Below are positions 46,254-57,500 of a stretch of DNA of 64,000 bases, piece by piece. Below the pieces are notes generated by a model. It saw nothing but the letters and a program-made list of their open reading frames with translations, was not told the origin of the DNA and ran no database searches. Every line of letters begins with the position of its first letter. Position 1 is the first letter of the stretch. The DNA is from Tribonema minus (lineage: Eukaryota; Sar; Xanthophyceae; Tribonematales; Tribonemataceae), in contig JAFCMP010000523.1 in NCBI GenBank assembly GCA_017506865.1, positions 372,001 through 436,000 of the forward strand, read 5' to 3'. Made by a program: the position numbers and the translations under genes.

Positions 46254-48573
46254 ATGGGCAAGAAGCGGCAGGTACCCACCGCAGGATCTGCTGCAACAGC
46301 AGCACCAGCCACAGCGGCGGGTGCAGCTGCGGCAGCAGCAAGACCGCCGGTGCCTCCAGAAGTTCAGGCCATCATCGACCAGCATGACTTCTTGAGCCTG
46401 AACGAGCACGGCAAGGCGCACTGCAACGTGACAAATCTGGACATTCCAGCCCGCGTCGATGCCCTGAAGACCCACCTGGCCTCGAAGAAGTTCATCAAGC
46501 AGAGGGATTGGTACAGCTATGACTTCAGCAAATACGAACCACACATCGTCGCAAACAAGAAGGTGGGTCACTCGCATTTCAGACGCCATAGACGTGTGAA
46601 TTGAATTCAGAACACTATACTGTCATGATTTATCTGGCGAAAACTCGTTACCATCATCAAGGCGGGCACTTGAGCGGGTGGGCACAAACTTCAACTTCAA
46701 GTGAAGCCAAGCACATCTCACTGCAGACACTATCCTGTGCTTACGCTAGCAGCTGCCTTTCTCCTGCTACCTTGGCGCAGGACCCGAAGCTGCTGTTTTG
46801 TAAACTGACCATGAAGCCGCTGAACCGCATACCCGAGGAAATAGAGACGCATGTGAATGGGAAGCGGTTCAAGCGGCTGGTGGCAGAGGCGGAAGCAGCG
46901 CAAGCGCGGAAGCAGGCCAACAAAAAGGCAGCAGCCGTGGAAGCTGATGGCGATGAGGCAAGTTGCAGATAGTCGCATGGTGGACAGGCAGCCACACTCT
47001 TGTTTGCCATGGGTGCACGCACGACCATTTGGCTGTAATCCTGTTGCGGAAGCGGCGGCGCTGGGGCAAGCCTGTGCTTGCAGGGGCACGGTGGCTGGCA
47101 TAAAATCAGGGACTAGCAAATGTGCTGGTGATGGAAAGCAAGTATACGTGGTGGTTGCCAGATCTGGTGTGCATCGCGACACACTGTAACTGTAGGTGCC
47201 TCTTCAGCAGCAACGAGCCACGCAGGAGCATTGCGTGCTCATGGCAGAGCCTACCTTTTGGGGGATCGTGATGCAGTAACGCTTTGCATGATGTCACACC
47301 AGGTGGATGCGACAATGTGGCCGCCTTGCTCAACGTTGCACGCGGCATGACCTTGAATCACTGCTGTAGCAGGCAATGAGTGACAGACGCCGTGCGCTGG
47401 TCAGGTGTACGAACATTTGGCAAGACGTGCACATGTAGTGTGCCCTGGTGTTCAATGGCAATGCTCTCTCAAGAGAGAACTTCACTCACGGCATCGCTGC
47501 GCATGCCAGACGCCGGAGTACAGACGTCTTCAATGCGCGTGGCTCTGTTTTTAAGCATGGCACTGCACTGCTGAACGCATCGCCAAGGCGCAGCTGTTCA
47601 TTTTCATGCACTGCTGGGGAGATTACGCACTGGCTGGCTGCTGAGCCACTTGACCACTGGGCAGCCACTTACGGCCACATCAGCGAACCCGCCAAAACCG
47701 CTGACCGGGCTCAGCAGGGTCTGTAGGGCTTGCACACAGGGCAGAAGGGTGGCTGCAAAAGCGGTAAACCTATGAATCGAGGACACGAGGCACCGAAGCG
47801 CAATAGGCATGGGACCAGGGGGTAGTGGGCAAGGGTAGCCCTGCTGCAGCAGGCTTGAATAACACCAAGGAGGGTACTGTCAAAGGCGAGAGCGCGAGTA
47901 TAGGCTCACGCCGTTTATCGCTGCTGTGTTGTGCACCGCCCACTCGTCGCGTCTACAACGCGGCTCTGTCGGTTTTGCACATGCGCTGACTATACACGGC
48001 CCCTACCGTTCCTCGCTGCTGTGTTGTGCAACGCCCATTCAATGCTACTATAGCGCGTAGCTCTGTCAAATTTGCACATGCGCTGACAAGGTGCCCGCAC
48101 CGCGCCAGCAGGAGGAGATGGCAGAGGGCAACGGCGAGCCCGCCGGCTTCTGGATGCCAGACACGCTGGACTCTGACGAAGAAGAAGAACAAGAACGCGA
48201 GGAAAGTTCTGAAGAAGAGGCGGAAGGCGACGATGCCATGGACGATTCCGACGTCTTCGTCGCCGCGGCGGGGGGGAAGCGGAAAGCGGCGGGCAAGGGG
48301 GGCGCGTCCAAGAGGCAGAAAGCGGCGCCCAAGGAGGGAGGGGCAAAGGGCAAGGGGAAGGGGAAGGGGAAGGGGGGCGCGCAGGCGCAGGGGGAAGGGG
48401 GCGCGGGGGCGAAGCCCCGGCGGCAGGCGCGCGGGGCGGCGCGCATCAGCGATGAGGCGTGGGAGGCGTACAAGGCAAAGCACAAGGGGGCGCTGGCGAA
48501 GCGGCGAGAGGAGGCGGCCGCCAAGGCGCAGCAAAATGGCGGAGGCGGCGGCGACGGAATGGATGTTGCGTAA
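46254..48573 (+). CDS. SURF2 (surfeit locus protein 2) homologue
   Basis: Three exons: 46254-46562, 46781-46957, 48109-48573; about 316 residues. SURF2 proteins are small and basic, thought to act in the nucleus or nucleolus. Evidence: PEVQAIIDQHDFLSLNEHGK; KAHCNVTNLDIPARVDALKT; SYDFSKYEPHIVANKK; and, in exon 2, KLLFCKLTMKPLNRIPEEIE, then HVNGKRFKRL, matching the family's 'F.KYEPHI ... LFCKLT ... IN..PE.V..H..GKR' core. Exon 3 begins with the 'FWMPDTLDSDEEE' acidic motif and continues with a long Lys/Gly-rich tail ending DGMDVA, probably disordered and nucleic-acid binding. Intron 2 has a GC donor (GAG|GCAAGT) and a tandem NAGNAG acceptor (48109 or 48112), which would add or drop one Gln. Intron 2 is 1.15 kb and holds a tandem repeat at its 3' end. 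Confidence 0.87.
47911..48095. repeat. Tandem repeat at the 3' end of SURF2 intron 2
   Basis: Two units of about 90 bp (47911-47996, 48005-48095) share CGCTGCTGTGTTGTGCA, GCTCTGTC, and TTTTGCACATGCGCTGAC or ATTTGCACATGCGCTGAC. The second unit ends about 13 bp before the exon 3 acceptor. Confidence 0.85.
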
Positions 48574-48985
48574 ATGTTGACGAGTTATCACAGGGTCGGT
48601 GCGTGCGTGTGCATTTGTGTGAACTTGAAGCTGGTGTGTCCTGCAGTTGTGCCCGCTTTCGTGCGGTGCTGCGCCCCACCCCGCGGTTCATTCTAGTGGC
48701 AGCCAGGGTTTTGTACGATGAGCATGGAGCATGTCAGCTCAATCAAAATCATTGCACTGGTCAGCAAGGCCCGCGAGATACTGTATCCTGATGCACCGTA
48801 AGTGCGACACCCCAGCGTGCTTCAGCCATGGTATTGTAGACGCCAAACAGAGTTTGAGCAGGGCACGCCATTGGCAGCATCTGGGTGATGGAACATTCAG
48901 ACCATCACAAAACCAAGTCTCAGGTAAACATACTTTGCCATGTACAAGCGGCGGCAGCGCGAAGCACGCGCCCCGCGCACCGCAG
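48574..48985. other. Convergent intergenic region, SURF2 / DRC9
   Basis: 412 bp between facing stop codons, holding both 3' untranslated regions. No coding frame or RNA gene is recognised. Confidence 0.5.
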
Positions 48986-50814
48986 CTACTTCTTCTTCTT
49001 CTTGCCAGCGCCCTTCCCCCCCTTGGGCTTCTTGCCCTTGCCGGCGCGCCGCTCCGCCGCGAGGCGCGCGTGCGCGTGGAACAGCCGCTGTATGCGCCGC
49101 GCCGCCACGTTCTGCCGCCGCGCCAGCTCGCGCGCCTGCCGCAGCGAGCGCGCCGCCTCCTCCCGCTCGCGCGCGCGGTTCGCCTCCGCCGCGACCTCCG
49201 CTGCGCGCCGCGCCTGCGCTGCTGCGAGGCGCGCGAGGCCGTCGTCGCGCGCCGCCGCCAGCGCCGCGTGCCGCCGCGTGAGCTCGCCGTGCTCCGCCGC
49301 GTACCTGTGTAGGTGTGGTGAGGGGAGAGGGGGGGGGGGGGGGGAGGGGGGGTTGAGGGGCATGTGTGGCGCGCAGAGGAAGTGGCTGCGCTGCGCGCGC
49401 GCGTCGTCGTGCGCTGCCGCTGTCGCCGCGCGCTGCCATGTAATTTCTCGCTGCTCTGCGTCCTTGCATGAGTGGACGGATCAATTGGAAGTCTGCCGCA
49501 TCACTGACACATCAGTGGCTGAAACACGAGGTGGCTACTGCACGCCATCGTCGCCACTGCGCGCCGCCGCTGGAGTTCGCCGTGTTCTGGAGCTTGCCTG
49601 CCACACAAGTGTGGGTGGCATGAGTGGCCAGATGGGGTCGTCAACGTTGGGCTGAAGCCTTGCGTTACATAGGCAATTAGTGATGTGTGGGGGCAGCTAC
49701 TGTAGCCGCAATGCACAGCACACGACAGAGCAGCCTATGCCATGTGTGCGCGAGTCTCAACCGTTTGCACTGAGCCTCCGCTTCACAACGCTCCTACAGT
49801 ACATCTCGTTCAGTAATGCTGCTGCTAACGCGCATCACACAGACCAATCGCACCAAACGCGGCCCAGCCACTGCACGGCCGCGCCGCCGCCGCAGCGCAC
49901 CTCGCCTCCCATGCGTCCAGCTCCTCGATGAGCGCCGCGCGCTTGCGCTCGAGGAACGCCATGGTCTCGGCGTGCGCGGCACTCTCGACGGCGCGCGCGC
50001 GCTCGCGCTCGGCGACGCGCGCGTCCAGGTCGCGCTCCGCCTGCCGGTGCACGCGCAGCAGCGCCGACACGCGCGCGTTGTGCTCCTTGCGGCCGTACTT
50101 GACGTCGACGCTGGTGCGCCCCTTGACCTCCGCGAGCGTCTCCTTGAGCGCCGCGAGCGTCTCGCGGTGGGACTGCGCCTGGCGCGCGTGCTCCGCGCGC
50201 TCCGCGCCGAGGTCCTTCTCGAGGCGCTTGACGGCGACGGTCGCCTCCGCCTCGCGCGTCTGCAGCTCGCTCTGCCGCATCTGGCTGGTCCTATCTTCCT
50301 CCACGACTTTTATCACGCCGTGCACCTGGCCCTCGTCCACGAGCTCCCTGCAGGTGCGGTGCAGCAGGTCGATGAGCTCCCCCCGCTCCCTCTGGATCTT
50401 GGCCAGGTTGCCGGAGATGTTGGGGTTGTCCTTGAGGTTCCTGCAGAGGTTCCTCGTGCTGTCCCGCAGCGCCCTGCTGACATCCTGTATCTCGCCCTGC
50501 ACCTCCTTGTACTGGGTCTTGTTGCTCAGGCCCTTGAGCGCACTTCTCTGAGCGATCAGGGTCTCGTACCGCTCCTCCAGGGTGCGCTGTTCGTGTATGA
50601 TCCTGCTGATCTCATCGCCCACGAATCTACTCAGTTCATCTCTATGTTGCAGCACGTCCGGTGTGATGCTATCTAGGAAGGTCAGCTTCTGCGCTGCCTC
50701 GTCCAGCACTGCGATCACCCTGTGGCTCTGCTCGGGGCATAGCTTGCTTGGAGTGACCACGGACGCTGCCGGGGCAGCTATGCCTCCCCCCGGCAGCAGG
50801 CCCACTGCAGGCAT
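48986..50814 (-). CDS. DRC9 (IQCG), nexin-dynein regulatory complex subunit
   Basis: Two exons, 49901-50814 and 48986-49304, joining at phase 2 to 410 residues, close to the family's usual length. DRC9 sits in the nexin-dynein regulatory complex between doublet microtubules of motile cilia and binds calmodulin. Evidence: RVIAVLDEAAQKLTFLD near the N-terminus; NKTQYKEVQGEIQDVSRALR, then NLCRNLKDNPNISGNLAKIQ; long coiled coils (about 180-365); an IQ motif, AARRIQRLFHAHARL (about 373-387); and a Lys-rich tail (GKGKKPKGGKGAGKKKKK), like that of animal IQCG. DRC10 (IQCD) is the main alternative, but the Lys-rich tail and early 'VLD...L.FL' segment favour DRC9. The intron has a strong C-run before its acceptor in the sense of the gene. 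Confidence 0.85.
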
Positions 50815-51588
50815 GAGCTGTGGAACGCACGATTGGCCAAGCCAAAAGCAAGCAAGAGGTGTCGCTCCTGTTGAACTCGGCCGTTACAGGTTGAAGTTCC
50901 AACATTCACCAATTGTTGAACTTCACGTTGAAGAAGCGGACGCAGAGGGCGCAAAAGTGGCATTACACAACGGAGACGCCTTGTCATATAAGTGTGCATG
51001 CCCTATTTGTTGACGACGCTATTCACAATGCCACGTCGAATATGGACAAGGGGGGCGGGGCGTCCATGATATTAAGGCTGGTCACCGTGTGTGCACTGCC
51101 GCTTGCCAAGGTTTACAGCAAATCGCAGATAAAAATGATGAACACGGCCTACATGGACGGCGAATTGCTGTGTGAGGGACGACATACGAGCTGCCCATGA
51201 CCATCCTTCAACAAAGCCATCGTCCAGCCCGCTAGGCAGCAATTCCTGCCTCGCGGTGCAACATGCATGACCTGAAAATTACGGCTTGGCATTGCGGTAT
51301 TGAGCAACATACATAAATGAATCAGATGCCATACTGATTGTCAAGATGCAAGCTTGCATCATCACAAACCCACCGGTGACTCTGCGAAAATACACAATCT
51401 GTATTGTCACTATGCAGGCTGTGCGTGAGGCCAAGTCACAAAGCACTGTGAAGGCACCAGACACAGCCAGCAAGCCGTATATTGTGTTGATCAGACAAAT
51501 AGCCTGCAAGCGCTTCATAGAGTCAGCACACGATGGTTCACAAACAGCAATCAAGAATTTGCACTCGAGGCAAATGCCTGGGGAATCA
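50815..51588. other. Region upstream of DRC9 and downstream of the karyopherin gene
   Basis: 774 bp between two minus-strand genes. It should hold the DRC9 promoter and the 3' end of the karyopherin gene. It contains several GTTGAAGTT/AACTTCAC words (about 50893-50937). No coding frame supported. Confidence 0.45.
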
Positions 51589-54500
51589 TTACTCAATGGT
51601 GATTGTGCCCGCTGATGGAGGCACTATGTAGTACGCGAGCAGTCCGTCGGTGGTCATTTCGTGGTGACAGATCTTGGCAAAATCGAGCATGAGCGCCTTG
51701 AACTGCTGTCGGTTTTGTACAGCCTGCATGGAGATGGAGGCGAATGCGACAAGTCAGTGGCGCCGCAAGCATAGAGGAATGGTGCGTTGACGCGTTGTTC
51801 ATACAGTTGCATGAATTATGATACCCCTGGATGGCAATGGCGAAGTCTGCATTGGATCATGTGCACCGTGGCTGCTGCTGCACGTCATCACACCACTGTA
51901 GCACTGCCAGCCCGCACAATCACGCCTGATGGGCCAAATAGCGCGCAAGCAAGCAAGCTCCTGCGTGTTCTTACTTGCATCGCACTTGACATCCCTGTGC
52001 GATGCCTGGTACCACGACACAGCGCTTGATGCCACATTGCGAGGAACAGACAAGGCGGACGATGAATGCCTCTAGACCGACACGATGTGAGGAAGCAGCA
52101 GTCACTCCTATCGAAAAGCGTAACCGCCACATGACACCAAGACAGCAGTGCTGCGGCCTGAGCCACTCACCAGCCTGAGTATGGCCTGCATGACCTGTTG
52201 CCTGTCGTCGGGCGCGAGCGCCTCTGTGAGAGATGGGTCGCAAACGGGCGCTTGCACCCATGTCTGGCAGGCCGCCTTGTGCGCCTGTGGGTCAGCGTGG
52301 CCGGTCAGCAGCAGTTGAGGCGGCGGCACAACGACACAGAGCACAGAGTCACATGCTGCTTTGCAAGAAATATGGCATTGCGGCTGTCACACCTTGTGAA
52401 TGCAAGTACAGGCACGGCCTTCCCAATTAAAGCAGCGAGCCTGGTGCCTTCGCTGCTGCAGAGAGGCACATGTAGGTGGGGGACCATCAAAGCAAGAATG
52501 AGTTGGGGGATGAGCATCTACTCGAGGGGGTGCTCTCAGCAATCTCAAGCTGCGCTGGTGCTGTCACGGACACAGCGAGACAGATGCGCTTATGAAGTGA
52601 CGTCAGGATACCGTTCAAGTCTGACCTGGCCTGCAGGCTACCGTGAGCTCAGCTATCTTACGTGGTGAGCCATCCCATTACGGCGGCCGCTTTCACCGAC
52701 TTTCCACACGTGCAGATGATAGTGTGTTGCACATCATAAATTGCCTCCCCCCCCTCAATACGTCGAGGGGGGGGGGGGGGGGGTAGCTGCTCATGAATAC
52801 AGATACTCCAGAGTATGTGAACTGCGAAGCATGCCGATTCATGTCAGATCATACCGTACCAGGGGATGCCCAACCACGCTTTTGAACGCACCTCTACAGT
52901 CGGACGCGAAGTCTAGGGTACAGCATCCAGAACATCATATCATGCGCCGTGTGCTGGTCCTGAAAAGAGCGCAATGAGCAGCAATTATAAACTTCAACGG
53001 CCTGCGCCCTAACCCTAACCCTATGTGTAGGTATGGCCACGTCATTGGCAGCGTACATCTACAGTCTAAACCTGATTCCAGCATCATCATCTAAAACTTC
53101 AACTCGTGCACCATGTGCTTGTGCTTGATGTTGTCCTGACAAGAGCGGTGAGCAGAGATTGAAAACGTGATAGGAACAGCCGCGCGGTGTGCTTGCACTC
53201 TAACCCTAACCCTAACCCTACCCCCAGCCACTCACCCCCTTGAGGTACTGGTGCAGGATGGCGTGCAGGCAGTCAATGAGGTTCGGCCACAGCATGCTGG
53301 GCGCAGCGCGCGCGAGTCCCACCAGTATGAGGCGCACCAGCGCGCCCCCCCGGTCGACCAGCACGGCGTCGATCTGCGCAAGCGCGGGAATGGAACTTCA
53401 AATTCAGTGTACGTAATAGTATAGTTCAACAACCTAGTCAAACGTCAAAGTTCAATTGAGAAGTTCAGCTTCAATCTCGACCACTCACGGGCGCGCAGCG
53501 AGCAGCCATAAAAGTCAGTATACTGCGATGTACGTGCGTCAGCTGCGTGTAGCATGCCCGATGCGAACAGCTCGCAAGTGAGGTGCCGCAGCGGCGGGCT
53601 AGCAGACGTGCTTATCCGAGGCGTACGCTGCCTAACAGCAGCGCTCCCGTCACGCCGATGCAGCACTAGTTTTGCATGCACCTGCTAGAGCACACGATGG
53701 ATCTGAACGCCCGTAGGCCACAGAGGCGCGGTGATCGTTGCATTATGCTGTGCGGTACGCGTGGCTGTGTTTGCTCGACAGCGTGCGTGTCCAGATCTGC
53801 TGCAACACTCAGCCAGATCCTCGCGGTACAAGGAGTGACCTTGAACATCAGACGACCGCTTGATATGCCTAGCACAGTTCTCTTTTGTCACGACAACTAC
53901 CTGCATTTGAAGCTGCTGCTGCTCATGAATGTTGCACCAGATGCACAGAGTTAAATATGAGGTGATGCCGGGGCTCGTTAACCTCCCAAAGCGCATCAGG
54001 GGCGGTCTACGACACCCAGCCTGCCAGTATCGCGACGACCGCTGCGGCGAACGCGGAGTCCAAACTGCAGCACCGACCGTTCCAAAGGACAGTTGAGGGA
54101 GCTAGAGCTGGCGCTCTTGACAAAGGCCTTAGCCAGAGCCTGTGGCGCATGCGTTGCGACCCCAAACCATACCTACCGTATGCATCGCAAGTATACTGCA
54201 ACTTGAAGTTCACTATACCTACTGCGAGTATGCGTCGAGCTTGCCGCTGCAGCGCTGCGGCGCATGCGCTGCGACCCCACACCCTACCTACCGTATGCAC
54301 TGAAAGCATACACTGAAGCTACATACCTGCTGCGAGTACGCGTCGAGCTTGCCGCTGCAGCGCTGCGCGAGGTGCCCCACGAAGATGGCAACGGCGCGCG
54401 CGCTTTCGCGCTCCTGCGTGGTGCCGCTGCCGCCGCCGCCTACGTCGAGGCACGCCACCGCCAGCTGCAGCGAGGTTCGCACAGCAGCAGCGCTCGCAGT

Positions 54501-57500
54501 GAGTTTGTCGATGGCGCAGGGCGACTTTGCCAACAGAGCGAGGGTGTGCGTGCGCGCGCTTAGGGTTAGGATTGGGGTTAAGGTTAGGGTTAGAGTTGCG
54601 CAGGAGGCGGCGCAGACCTGCAGGGAGGTTAGGTGAGCAACAGACCCGGCAAAGCCATGTGCTGTTTGAAGAAGCTTAAGTGAGGTCTCGTGTAAGAGGC
54701 TGGGGGCACCAATGAGGCATCAATGGCTCAGCTGCAGGGGTGGTTGGGAGCCAACGGCAAGGTAAGTAAGTATGCATGCATGTTCGACAGCGTGAGTGTC
54801 CTTGGCAGCAACTCAGTGCGCCGCACTGCTGCAACGCTTGCGCTGCGCACGAGCGCGCCATTGCGCGCCGCGCTGCGAGATGCGTTGCGCTGCCTTCTGA
54901 AACTGGTGAGATGTGAGGATAGTTTCAAAAAGCGCACGACGCTTCCAACGGGATGGCAACTGAGTACTGGATCGCATGAGAGGACGATGCGTTCCCGCCA
55001 TCAGTGCGCAGTAGCACTACCATCAACAACGCGTCCGCAACGCGCTGCACGGCTGCTGTTACTGGGTACCCCCAGGTGTCAGAAGCAACGCCGCCCACTT
55101 GTCCAAAGAGCCATCCACCGGCATGCAAGCGAACTGAGAAGTGCTGCTCCAACAGTAAATGACTGCAGCATCTCACAGTTGAACTCAGTCATGAGCGGCA
55201 AGCGAAGATGACTCGTGGCCAACTGCCGCAGCAGCGGCGACCACGGCTATTGAAAGGCACCTAATTTGACGGCTAACCATGCCTGGTCACCTAGAGCCCT
55301 ACAAATCTTTTGATTCGTTTCCATGTGAACAGCAGAAGATGAACTTCAACTTCAAGTACTCACGTCCAAGATGGTGGCCAGGTCTCGCCCTTGCAGGAGC
55401 GCGGCGGGCGCAAACAGCAGGTACCGGTACGCCAGCGTGAAGAACGCGGCCACAAGTTGAGGTTCGGCGCCGGGGTGACGCCCCTGCTGCTTCAGCGCTC
55501 AGCGGCAGTGGGCAGACAGGGGGCAAAAGTGGGCGTCAGTGACGGGGACAAGGCCACCTGCGATCGCCACTGCTGCAAGCTACGCGCGCATTGATACGCT
55601 CTTGTTGCGAATGTGCCATCGTTGCGATGCAAAATAGTCGCCTGTGTGAGTCCTGGATTCCAACTTGCGCGACCCGTTCTTGTACTGGTGCACAATGGCG
55701 GCCAGGCCAGTCCTGTGCCAGCCCTCTCGCTGCTCAGACGCCGTCAAGAATACGCCATGTGATTCAGCTGATGCACTTGGGTGTGAGATGCAAATGTATC
55801 ATCAGCCGCTACAAAACTGGGCCAATACGCACCACAGGCACAATACAGAAGGATGCTGGCATGCTTCAGCAGTTTCCGCACGCGTCGGGTGCATGGCGTC
55901 TCTGCAGCGTGCATGCACGAGGTGCCTAAATCCATGTCAGCGGCAGGCACATTGTGGAAGTGTTCACAAGCAGCCGGGGCATCAGCTGCAGCTTTGCGCA
56001 AGACAGTTGGTACTTCGCCATGGCGATCAGCGCACGTGCGAACCTGGAAATAAGTAAACGTTTCTGCGCAGACGCGCGCCAGCAGCTGCCCAAAGTGCTC
56101 AACCACCTGCAGAGCGGCAGCAGGAGCAGCGGCAGCAGCAGCAGCAACGGCGGCAACAGCGTCGGCGCATACGGGTGAGGGGGCAGCTGTAAGCGCACGT
56201 GCGAAGGGATAGGATCTACACTGCTGCTAGTTCGCAGAACTGCATGACTCCAGCGCGCACAACAAACACACTTCATTGTTCGAGCACGCTTCATTAATCT
56301 CTCAGGGCTGCTGACGCTTGTTGCAACGTGATCAATGATTACGTGCACTTGCGCACATGAGTTGCAAGGAGTGGTGGGAACTGGCGTGGAGCTTGCATAC
56401 ACACACACTGGGAGGTGTGTCATGTATAATAGCTGCAGGCTCCGAAGACAATAGATACGCCTCTTGACTGAAACGACTGCTGTGGGGCAGCAGTGCTTTT
56501 GCCTGTTGAAAGTGAGGCAGAAGTGAGGCAGCAAAGGAAACCAAGCGCGGCCGGCAAGCTAGCACCGACGACGACGCACTGATGTCATCAAAGTTATTAC
56601 TGTTGAACCCACTGGCAATGTGTAGCAGATGCTGAGTGACCGTTGTCGGTAGAGCGTGCAAGTGCGAGTACAGTGCAGTTCACACTTCACCTGTGCACTT
56701 TCTCCGCTGTACACCTCCACCGCGGTGCCCATGCACTCCAGGCAGCAGGGGTAGTGCTGTTGTCAGCCAAAGCGGGAGGCAGGGGGGCAGGCAAGGCGCA
56801 GAGAAAATGTTTAGCACTTGTGTGGAAGCTTCCTGGATCAGCAGCCTAGTGGGTGAGCCAGTGCCTTGTCACTGGTGCGGTGACCATGTGAGGAGGTACA
56901 AGTGCTCATTGTCACTGAACGCGAACGCAGCAGCACCTTTGCCACAGCAGCCAGAGCCTCACATGTCCCTCAACAAGCCCAATATTATCAGGATCTGAGG
57001 CATCGGTACAGTGCAGCTTCTCATGGACGCAAAGCAAAAAACCTGACCAGAACATGAGGAGATTTGGGAAGCGATCTAGGAGCAAAGACAAGAGAGCATA
57101 TTGCAGATACCGATACGCCTTGAGAGGGGCCAGACCCGAACCTGCAGGCGGTGCGTGATACGTCTACGCGCCGCAGCAAGCTGTCCTTGTGCAGAGAGGT
57201 AGCGCACCCACTTTTGACATAGAACACTATGACAGCGATGCCATACTGCGACTGCTTTGCATGGTCCAGGTATTACTCATCAGATGGTACATTCACCACA
57301 TGCTACGTTGAACACGTTGTAACGAAACTGAAGTGACGCGGGCCGGGGCTGTACAGTACAGTCACGTACAGTTGCAGTTCACGGTTCATGCGGACTTGCC
57401 TGCCGGGTGTACACGTCCAGCATGATGTTGAGAAAGGCGGGAATGTGCGCCTGCGGGACGAGCGGGCGGAGGGTGGTGATGATCAGTTGGGACGCTCACC

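Noticed and set aside
54007-54110. Possible karyopherin exon reading LDSAFAAAVVAILAGW on the minus strand
   Set aside because: Flanking exons (54327-54464 and 53236-53373) join in phase with continuous homology without it, and it has no fitting donor.
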